A stretch of DNA of 20,712 bases from a virus: positions 1 through 20,712 of IMG/VR virus record IMGVR_UViG_3300017788_000219; one strand, 5' to 3'. The translations under genes and the position numbers were made by a program. Positions 17,421 to 20,712 of this stretch are shown in pieces. The notes beneath the pieces were generated by a model that ran no database searches, was not told the origin of the DNA, and saw nothing but the letters and a program-made list of their open reading frames with translations. Numbering within the stretch: position 1 is the stretch's first letter; the number at the start of each line of letters is the position of its first letter.

Positions 17421-17464
17421 GTACAAATAGTACAATAAGATGCGCTCGTTGATTTGTGTACAAA
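17421..17464. promoter_or_regulatory. Three TTGTAC boxes immediately upstream of the terminase gene
   Basis: GTACAA occurs at 17421-17426, 17430-17435 and 17458-17463 (TTGTAC on the minus strand). The third lies in an almost symmetrical TTTGTGTACAAA (17453-17464). The two proximal copies are direct repeats 9 nt apart. The hexamer is expected about ten times by chance in the whole window, so three in 43 nt is notable. Operator or packaging recognition sites are possible; function is inferred. Confidence 0.45.
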
Positions 17465-17732
17465 AGCGCAGATGCAGTACCTTAAGGTTAAGTGCCTTGG
17501 ACGTGAGAAAGCGTCCTGCATTACGGGAGCGCTTTCCTAAAATGTCTCCAACATTTTTTACAATTCTTCATATTTTTCTGTTTTTTGTAATGAGCATAAG
17601 GCATTGCCTCTATAAAAAATTATTTTGTAGATTGTTGCAAAGGTATGGCTGCTTGCTTATTAGTTGTTTGTCTTAGAAATACTTCAGGCTAGCACCTTTG
17701 TAAGATGCTAGCCTGTGACTAGTAGATGTGTG
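17465..17732. other. AT-rich intergenic spacer with hairpins, no gene seen
   Basis: No credible coding frame with a ribosome site is present on either strand. A hairpin GAAAGCG (17507-17513) with CGCTTTC (17530-17536) has three extra inner pairs after a bulge. The 17551-17650 segment is rich in A/T runs. TTGCAA and TATAGA on the minus strand (about 17600-17640) are spaced 20 nt apart, too far for a good promoter. A second hairpin lies near the right end. Probably the untranslated region and promoter zone for the packaging operon. Confidence 0.4.
17687..17715 (-). terminator. Hairpin after the peptidoglycan-binding gene, possible terminator
   Basis: A perfect 9-bp stem AGGCTAGCA / TGCTAGCCT (17687-17695 and 17707-17715) with an 11-nt loop begins 18 nt past the stop codon. 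The following minus-strand sequence (GAAGTATTTC) is only weakly T-rich, so intrinsic termination is uncertain; mRNA 3' end protection is an alternative. Confidence 0.45.
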
Positions 17733-18236
17733 TTAGTTCAAGTTAATCTCTACGTTGTTGTCACCTTCAAATAACTTAGTGAAGGTGTCAGCGTCAACGT
17801 TGCCAGTTGCATTAAGACCTTTGTCCTTTTGGAACTTGGTTATTGCAGCTTTGGTAAGATCACCTAGCCAGCCATCACGATCTGCGTATGCTTCGTTGTA
17901 GCCAAGCTCAACGAGGCGACGTTGTACGTGATGAACGGTTAAGCTCTTACGTGCAAACTTGTTCTTATAGACACAGTTTGCGAGGAACACGTCGTCCTTA
18001 TCGCCACCACTCACAGCAGTGCGCGTTGACGCCTTTGTCTTAGATGGTTTAGGTGCAGGTACAGGTTCTACCGCAACCGCAGGCTCTGGCTCAACTACAG
18101 CTACAGGCTCTGGTTCAGGTAGTAACTCTGGCTCTGGTTCAATTACAGGAGCAGGAGCTGGTTCAGGCTCTACCGCAAGGATAGGAGCTGGCTCAGTCTC
18201 GACTGGCTCGATAGGTAGGATGTTGTCTTCGCTCAT
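17733..18236 (-). CDS. Pro/Glu-rich protein with C-terminal peptidoglycan-binding domain, 167 residues
   Basis: Residues 8-65 are a Pro/Glu/Ala/Val low-complexity region with repeated EPEP units, probably an extended linker. Residues 95-158 match the PG_binding_1 type of wall-binding domain (VQRRLVELGYNEAYADRDGW, LTKAAITKFQKDKG, VDADTFTKLFEG). No signal peptide or catalytic domain is visible. It follows the lysozyme-like gene by 26 nt, so the two may act as separate wall-binding and catalytic parts of the lysis machinery. The nearest ribosome-like site, AAGGA, is rather far (12 nt) from the ATG at 18236. A virion-attached wall-binding protein is the alternative. The wall-binding domain is well supported; the partnership is inferred. 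Confidence 0.85.
   Translation of the reverse strand: MSEDNILPIEPVETEPAPILAVEPEPAPAPVIEPEPELLPEPEPVAVVEPEPAVAVEPVPAPKPSKTKASTRTAVSGGDKDDVFLANCVYKNKFARKSLTVHHVQRRLVELGYNEAYADRDGWLGDLTKAAITKFQKDKGLNATGNVDADTFTKLFEGDNNVEINLN
18040..18190. repeat. Imperfect short repeats encoding the Pro/Glu linker
   Basis: Units such as GGCTCTGG, GGTTCAGG and GGAGCTGG recur through this stretch and encode EPEP-type repeats on the minus strand. It is low-complexity coding sequence rather than a separate element. Confidence 0.6.
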
Positions 18237-18262
18237 GGTTGTATAGTATCCTTACCGCAAGG

Positions 18263-18841
18263 TTACGACTTAGGAAATAGCGGTAGCCACTTGGTTATTG
18301 AAGGCTCAGCCGCAGTGCCATCGTAGGCGTTAGGTCCTAGTCCCCATGATCCCCAGTCGACTCCACCCTTTGTCATGTGGAATGCGATCTTTGCATTTGT
18401 GATGGGGTCAAACAGATCTGTGTTAGCCGCAAGGCCAAACTTCTCACGACGATCTGGTCCTAGGTTTCCAAACATGTTGATTTGGAATACACCGTATGAG
18501 TTATCACCGGTGTTAACGTTGTCATTGTGCGCTATGGGTCTTCCGTTACTCTCCCGCATAGCTACGGCCCAAGCCAACTTGAGGCCCTGGCCTTTGAAGC
18601 CTACCGCACGAAGAACGTCTATAAGATCGTCCTGTGCAAGCTTCCTAACTCCCTTGAATTTCTCAAGAGGGTTATTCTCTACGTATGCTATAAGCTCGTG
18701 CTTATGAGCTGGTACTGGTCTTTGTATGTAGGTAACTGCCGCATTGGACGAGTATGTCGTCACCGCGAAGATACCGATTGTTAGTGCCGTTATATAGGCT
18801 ACGGACGTCATTGCTATTCCACGTAATGTCAGATGTTGCAA
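18263..18841 (-). CDS. Lysozyme/transglycosylase-like cell-wall hydrolase with N-terminal signal or anchor, 192 residues
   Basis: The start is TTG at 18841, supported by AAGGAGG 10 nt upstream; the in-frame ATG at 18811 has only a weak site. Residues 11-35 form a hydrophobic segment (SVAYITALTIGIFAVTTY) ending at SSNAAV, a plausible signal peptide or signal anchor. Residues 70-190 have the lysozyme-like SLT pattern: candidate catalytic Glu97 in VAMRESNGRPIAHN, then GDNSYGVFQINM (112-123), PITNAKIAFHM and DWGSWGLGPNAY. Such enzymes cleave the glycan strands of peptidoglycan. Export by the host Sec system would explain how it reaches the wall without a large holin hole. It is followed by a peptidoglycan-binding protein. 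An endolysin is most likely; a virion-associated hydrolase is possible. Confidence 0.88.
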   Translation of the reverse strand: MQHLTLRGIAMTSVAYITALTIGIFAVTTYSSNAAVTYIQRPVPAHKHELIAYVENNPLEKFKGVRKLAQDDLIDVLRAVGFKGQGLKLAWAVAMRESNGRPIAHNDNVNTGDNSYGVFQINMFGNLGPDRREKFGLAANTDLFDPITNAKIAFHMTKGGVDWGSWGLGPNAYDGTAAEPSITKWLPLFPKS

Positions 18842-18851
18842 CGCTAGTTCG

Positions 18852-18860
18852 CCTCCTTCT
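18852..18860 (-). promoter_or_regulatory. Ribosome binding site deciding the TTG start of the lysozyme-like gene
   Basis: AGAAGGAGG on the minus strand, 10 nt before TTG 18841. It is the strongest such site in this stretch and favours the longer product with the full N-terminal hydrophobic segment. Confidence 0.65.
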
Positions 18861-19025
18861 TAGGTTAGGGATGGGACAACCCAATGCAGCCACCGCACTG
18901 AGCTTCTTGCTACCCTGCAGCTTCTCAGACCAAGGTCTGTCCTCTACCACTTGCACAGGGTTGGAGATAAGAAAGGACGTAAATGAAATGAGCGTGCCTC
19001 CGTCTCTCCGTATGTTTACTGGAAT

Positions 19026-19034
19026 ACTATAACA
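19026..19034 (-). promoter_or_regulatory. Extended -10 promoter candidate (TGTTATAGT) for the lysis genes
   Basis: TG at 19034-19033, one base, then TATAGT (19031-19026). No good -35 is visible, which is common for extended -10 promoters. Transcription would start near 19019, giving a leader of about 180 nt before the lysozyme-like gene. The same TGTTATA pattern occurs at 20646-20638. Confidence 0.4.
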
Positions 19035-19066
19035 CAGGCTGGGGAAGAACTTAGCCGTGTAATGAA

Positions 19067-19354
19067 CTATTTCTTTTTCTTTTTCTTTTTCTTTTCATTT
19101 TCCCGCATTTCATCTTCTATCTTAAGAAGAAACGGGGCTATCATGTCTGTGACGGGGGTTCCGTCCTGCATTGCCCTAGCCTCGTGCCTTTTTAGCCTAC
19201 GAAAGCCTTTTTGTGCAGCGGTAATAAGAGGGCTGTCGTGTATTAGTCCGTATAGTGGCACTATGACCACCTCCTCTCGTTCTGATGGGTTAATTATATC
19301 ATCAGAAGGGGGGTCTTGTAAACCCCCCTCGAGAGGAGGCTGGTACCAACTCAT
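19067..19354 (-). CDS. Small charged protein with C-terminal poly-lysine, 95 residues (or 64 from an internal start)
   Basis: I do not recognise this protein. The frame runs from ATG 19354 (weak AAGGTAGG site) through a proline/acidic stretch, then GLIHDSPLITAAQKGFRRLK and a helical MIAPFLLKIEDEMRENE part, ending in eight consecutive lysines from the AAGAAA repeat. An in-frame GTG at 19261 has a perfect AGGAGGTG site (19275-19268) 8 nt upstream, with a near-consensus promoter just ahead, so a 64-residue product is at least as likely. Both forms may exist. The long form begins 13 nt after the 50-residue membrane gene. The basic tail could bind nucleic acid, which is speculation. Confidence 0.6.
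   Translation of the reverse strand: MSWYQPPLEGGLQDPPSDDIINPSEREEVVIVPLYGLIHDSPLITAAQKGFRRLKRHEARAMQDGTPVTDMIAPFLLKIEDEMRENEKKKKKKKK
19071..19096. repeat. TTCTTT hexamer tandem repeat (copy 2)
   Basis: About 4 copies of TTCTTT at the 3' end of the small charged gene, encoding its poly-Lys tail. It shares a 21-base string with the repeat in the capsid gene at 131-151. Confidence 0.7.
19268..19276 (-). promoter_or_regulatory. Perfect ribosome site for an internal GTG start at 19261
   Basis: AGGAGGTG within GAGAGGAGGTGG, 8 nt before the GTG. It supports a 64-residue product from an internal transcript. Confidence 0.55.
19293..19322 (-). promoter_or_regulatory. Sigma70-like promoter, TTTACA-18-TATAAT
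   Basis: -35 TTTACA (19322-19317, 5 of 6 consensus) and -10 TATAAT (19298-19293, 6 of 6) with an 18-nt spacer. Predicted start is near 19286, about 25 nt ahead of the GTG at 19261. It could drive the small charged gene and the lysis genes. The -35 is enclosed by an inverted repeat. Confidence 0.6.
19307..19329. repeat. 8-bp inverted repeat around the -35 box
   Basis: AGGGGGGT (19307-19314) and ACCCCCCT (19322-19329) with a 7-nt loop CTTGTAA. The -35 hexamer lies in the loop and first arm base. It could be an operator or, in a read-through transcript, a GC-rich hairpin; there is no T-tract after it. Confidence 0.6.
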
Positions 19355-19368
19355 AGGTAGACCTACCT
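19355..19368. promoter_or_regulatory. Inverted repeat AGGTAG-AC-CTACCT over the start of the small charged gene
   Basis: Six-base arms with a 2-nt centre directly abut ATG 19354 and include its weak ribosome site. With so small a centre it is more likely a protein-binding DNA palindrome than an RNA hairpin. Confidence 0.35.
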
Positions 19369-19520
19369 TAGCCCCTTTGGGACAGGCAGGCCATTGCGAC
19401 CGAGGTTAACCCTAGGGCTAGGACCAACGTGCCTTTAGAAGGGTCCAGAAGGGCAGTAAGAACCGCCAGAATAGAGCTGGCGGCTGATACCACGGCTGGC
19501 CACACGATATTGCGCAACAC
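19368..19520 (-). CDS. 50-residue two-helix membrane protein (holin candidate)
   Basis: GTG 19520 to TAA 19368 gives a product beginning MLRNIVWPAVVSAASSILAV. It has two hydrophobic helices, about residues 5-25 and 30-45 (LVLALGLTSVAMAC), separated by a short LDPSKGT turn, and ends SQRG. The start is 12 nt after the HTH stop, and the stop lies 13 nt before the next ATG, so it fits the gene spacing. The ribosome site is modest (TAAGG, 10 nt upstream), and a TTG one codon later is an alternative start. Small two-helix hairpin proteins near lysis genes are often holins; that is suggestive, not proven. The gene is short and easily missed. Confidence 0.6.
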   Translation of the reverse strand: MLRNIVWPAVVSAASSILAVLTALLDPSKGTLVLALGLTSVAMACLSQRG

Positions 19521-19522
19521 GG

Positions 19523-19532
19523 GGTCTAGACC
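19523..19532. promoter_or_regulatory. Perfect 10-bp palindrome GGTCTAGACC
   Basis: It fills the 12-nt gap between the HTH gene stop and the membrane-protein GTG. Related GGTCT/AGACC half-sites occur at 18926-18939 and 19355-19368. A regulator site is possible but unproven. Confidence 0.35.
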
Positions 19533-19712
19533 TTACTTGCTCTTTCGGGTCTTACCCTTAAGGCGATCTGAGGTGTTACGGATTGGGGTGCCTGAGTCTG
19601 AGATGAGCTTACGAGCCTTGCCGTATGTAATGCCAAGCTCCTGGGCTACCTCAACTACGGACTTGCCAGCTGTATAAAGTGCAGCTGCCTGTTGCGATGA
19701 CGCTATTGTCAT
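19533..19712 (-). CDS. Small helix-turn-helix protein, 59 residues
   Basis: A compact HTH lies at about residues 14-40 (AGKSVVEVAQELGITYGKAR then KLISDSGTPIR), followed by a basic tail (RLKGKTRKSK). Such small HTH proteins are common in actinophages as regulators or as DNA-binding accessory proteins. I choose ATG 19712 because AAAGGAAA lies about 6 nt upstream. An alternative TTG at 19832, overlapping the previous stop (TTGA), would give 99 residues with a charged helical N-terminus (NEARDLIDRSRVLLLSLEG) but no clear ribosome site. The region between the two starts contains inverted repeats and A-rich sequence like an untranslated leader. DNA binding is likely; targets are unknown. Confidence 0.75.
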   Translation of the reverse strand: MTIASSQQAAALYTAGKSVVEVAQELGITYGKARKLISDSGTPIRNTSDRLKGKTRKSK

Positions 19713-19752
19713 TTGCTTTCCTTTTCTCGTTCTCGTTTTTTCCTGTTTATTT

Positions 19753-19778
19753 TTATTACCTTCGAGTGATAGTAATAA
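19753..19778. repeat. 7-bp inverted repeat upstream of the small HTH gene
   Basis: TTATTAC (19753-19759) and GTAATAA (19772-19778) with a 12-nt centre, about 40 nt ahead of ATG 19712. Spacing suits an operator or a leader hairpin. If the longer HTH reading frame is used, it lies within coding sequence. Confidence 0.4.
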
Positions 19779-19828
19779 GACTCGCGACCGATCGATCAGA
19801 TCGCGTGCCTCGTTGAGCAGACTACTGC

Positions 19829-20281
19829 TCAAGATTTATTTTTCTTTTCTGGTTTTGGAGGAACCTTCCCATGCTTGTTGCATAGCATCTTTCCTCCCCA
19901 TGCGCTACGAGGTTTGACATTTAGATCACAGTCAGTTCCATATCCTGCCGCATAGCAACGAACTCTGTCCTTGACAAGAATCGAATTGTTAATGGCAGCA
20001 ATTGCGCGTTTGACAACTGAGTTGTTAATGGCAAATCCATTAGCCTTATGACAGGTCCAACACAGGTATTCATTTTTTCGATGTGCTGGATCTCTAAGTG
20101 CGTTGGGCGCACCGCAGTTGTCACAGTGTTGAATGTTCTCTCGAGTAAATACAATGTTGCGATAATCTGATGCGCAAATCAACTTGTCATCAAGTTCATA
20201 GACGAGTACGTTTGTGTCACCGCACAAGGAACAGGTGTCATAGACGTAAATCTGTTCTCGTTGAACAGTACCTCTTGTCAT
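19829..20281 (-). CDS. Zinc-binding protein with three metal sites, 150 residues
   Basis: The pattern suggests three zinc sites in series. Site one: Cys17, Cys20, Cys36 and probably Asp39 (CSLCG, LICASDYRN, like a LIM/zinc-ribbon half). Site two: Cys53, Cys56, Cys74, Cys77 (CDNCG, CWTCH). Site three: Cys109, Cys118, Cys134, His137 (CYAAGYGTDCD, MLCNKHG). The C-terminus is a basic Lys/Pro tail. ATG 20281 has GGAGG 4 nt upstream. The promoter TTTACA-17-TATAGT lies just ahead. No catalytic motif is visible, so nucleic-acid or protein binding is the reasonable guess. Actinophages carry many such small zinc-ribbon proteins without known function. Confidence 0.85.
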   Translation of the reverse strand: MTRGTVQREQIYVYDTCSLCGDTNVLVYELDDKLICASDYRNIVFTRENIQHCDNCGAPNALRDPAHRKNEYLCWTCHKANGFAINNSVVKRAIAAINNSILVKDRVRCYAAGYGTDCDLNVKPRSAWGGKMLCNKHGKVPPKPEKKNKS

Positions 20282-20308
20282 TGATCCTCCGTAATCGTCC
20301 TTAGGAAA

Positions 20309-20337
20309 ACTATAATCCTTTTATCTGAACTTGTAAA
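20309..20337 (-). promoter_or_regulatory. Sigma70-like promoter, TTTACA-17-TATAGT
   Basis: -35 TTTACA (20337-20332) abuts the stop of the upstream membrane gene; -10 TATAGT (20314-20309) follows after 17 nt. Predicted start is near 20302, about 20 nt ahead of the zinc-protein ATG. The -35 context TTTACAAG is identical to that of the promoter at 19322. Confidence 0.65.
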
Positions 20338-20607
20338 CTATTCCTTAGGGTGAACTACTCCAAGCAAGGGAGTTGCCGCAGCCTTGACAAATTGCTTTTC
20401 AGCCATGTGGTCATAGGTAGATGCGATTAGTATTGAAGGAAGACAGAAGGCAATGAGGCCAGTGATTGCTGCAAAGAAATGAGTCCAGGTTCCTCCAATT
20501 GAAAGTGCAATCATTGAGATTGCCCATATTCCGGAGAGTACCTTTAGTGAGAAGGAGATGCGACGGTATTGAAAACCGCGTCTGCGAATTTCTTTTACTG
20601 ATTGCAT
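20338..20607 (-). CDS. Small two-helix membrane protein, 89 residues
   Basis: I do not recognise a family. The N-terminus is basic (SVKEIRRRGFQYRR), then helix one (about 20-39, LKVLSGIWAISMIALSIGG), a short WTH turn, and helix two (about 43-63, FFAAITGLIAFCLPSILIAS), followed by a soluble tail. The basic N-terminus suggests both ends are cytoplasmic by the positive-inside rule. ATG 20607 has AAAGGA 8 nt upstream, and an extended -10 promoter lies just ahead. A holin is possible, but early-type placement in front of zinc and HTH genes is equally consistent with a superinfection or host-membrane function. Confidence 0.75.
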   Translation of the reverse strand: MQSVKEIRRRGFQYRRISFSLKVLSGIWAISMIALSIGGTWTHFFAAITGLIAFCLPSILIASTYDHMAEKQFVKAAATPLLGVVHPKE

Positions 20608-20637
20608 GGAGAAGTCCTTTCTGGTAGGTTGGTAACT

Positions 20638-20646
20638 ATTATAACA
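20638..20646 (-). promoter_or_regulatory. Extended -10 promoter (TGTTATAAT)
   Basis: TG (20646-20645), one base, then TATAAT (20643-20638), a perfect -10 with extension. No -35 match. Predicted start is near 20631, about 24 nt ahead of the 89-residue membrane gene. Confidence 0.6.
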
Positions 20647-20655
20647 GGAATATCC

Positions 20656-20712
20656 TTAGAACCCGAACTTCTTGCGACATTCAGGCCCCAACTGAAGGCT
20701 ACGGCTGGTTGG
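20656..20712 (-). CDS. 3' end of a gene, possibly a small zinc-ribbon (DUF6011-like) protein (partial)
   Basis: An open frame enters from the right edge and ends at TAA 20658-20656, giving the C-terminal residues SRSLQLGPECRKKFGF. The pattern S-x-x-L/G-x-GPEC followed by Arg/Lys resembles the C-terminal half of DUF6011-type zinc ribbons of actinobacteria and their phages. Only 18 codons are visible, so this is tentative. The promoter of the next gene starts just after its stop. Confidence 0.5.
   Translation of the reverse strand, partial: PTSRSLQLGPECRKKFGF

Larger units (their letters stand above)
18842..19066 (-). promoter_or_regulatory. 225-nt leader upstream of the lysozyme-like gene
   Basis: No gene with a normal start and ribosome site is seen. 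It holds an extended -10 box and a near-perfect palindrome CAGACC-AA-GGTCTG (18926-18939). CCCTG and CAGGG further out could enclose that palindrome in a larger fold. A minus-strand frame stays open through this stretch from about 19090 to 18702, with GTG at 18956 but no ribosome site. Probably a 5' untranslated or regulatory region. Confidence 0.4.

Noticed and set aside
17440-17676. Plus-strand frame of 78 codons in the spacer upstream of the terminase
   Set aside because: No ribosome site, composition unlike a folded protein, wrong strand for this transcription unit.
18702-18956. Minus-strand open frame of 84 codons from GTG 18956, open upstream to about 19090
   Set aside because: It overlaps the lysozyme-like gene by 140 nt in another frame, the GTG has no ribosome site, and only a non-standard ATT has GGAGG upstream. 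The long open frame is notable but not enough.
18842-18960. tRNA-like string (AGTGGTAGAG followed by a stem) on the minus strand
   Set aside because: The following stem has a 4-nt loop instead of a 7-nt anticodon loop, and no T-arm (GGTTCGA-type) or matching acceptor stem is present.
18754-19032. Plus-strand frame of 92 codons opposite the lysozyme leader
   Set aside because: No ribosome site or recognisable domain; antisense to a regulatory region and a real gene start.
1-20712. CRISPR array, insertion sequence, integrase, attachment site or rRNA
   Set aside because: No regularly spaced repeats, transposase or recombinase motifs, or rRNA-like sequence were seen.

Overview
This window is a contiguous piece of a tailed double-stranded DNA phage genome (or prophage). 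Every gene I can support is on the minus strand, so transcription runs from high to low coordinates. Large terminase, portal and HK97-type prohead protease set the identity. The accessory domains around them (protease fusions, DUF1360 membrane protein, Cys-rich head proteins, lysozyme-like protein) are ones I associate with actinobacteriophages. Base composition looks moderate by eye rather than GC-rich, so a moderate- or low-GC actinobacterial host, for example a freshwater actinobacterium, is plausible. The host call is inference; nothing in the window names it.

Layout in transcription order, right to left. (1) 20712-19067 is a small-gene module: the 3' end of a possible zinc-ribbon gene, a two-helix membrane protein, a three-site zinc-binding protein, a small HTH protein, a 50-residue two-helix membrane protein, and a small charged protein ending in a lysine run. 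Several sigma70-like minus-strand promoters and short palindromes lie here. (2) 19066-17733 is a lysis or cell-wall module: a lysozyme/transglycosylase-like protein with a signal/anchor segment, then a Pro/Glu-rich protein with a peptidoglycan-binding domain. (3) 17732-17421 is an AT-rich spacer with hairpins and TTGTAC boxes. (4) 17420-14779 holds the large terminase, a double-HTH protein (small-terminase candidate), an unknown protein and a DUF1360-like membrane protein, the last three coupled by 4-nt overlaps. (5) 14740-628 is the portal, a Cys-rich head protein, a giant 1850-residue protein, a second Cys-rich protein and a giant 1541-residue protease fusion. (6) 627-1 is a structured leader and the 5' part of the probable major capsid gene, cut by the window edge.

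The most unusual content is in the two giant head-module proteins. The 1850-residue protein carries a GNAT-like segment and ends in a domain with the key residues of HipA/PI3K-like atypical kinases (VxVK, NNVDRHDGN, VDN). It sits where many phages encode a MuF-type minor head protein, so it is a candidate virion-delivered effector. The 1541-residue protein joins an HK97 prohead protease to several other conserved phage domains. One head protein has nine cysteines in about 27 residues, and two head proteins have Fe-S-like cysteine modules. No RNA genes, insertion sequences, CRISPR arrays, integrase or attachment sites were found.
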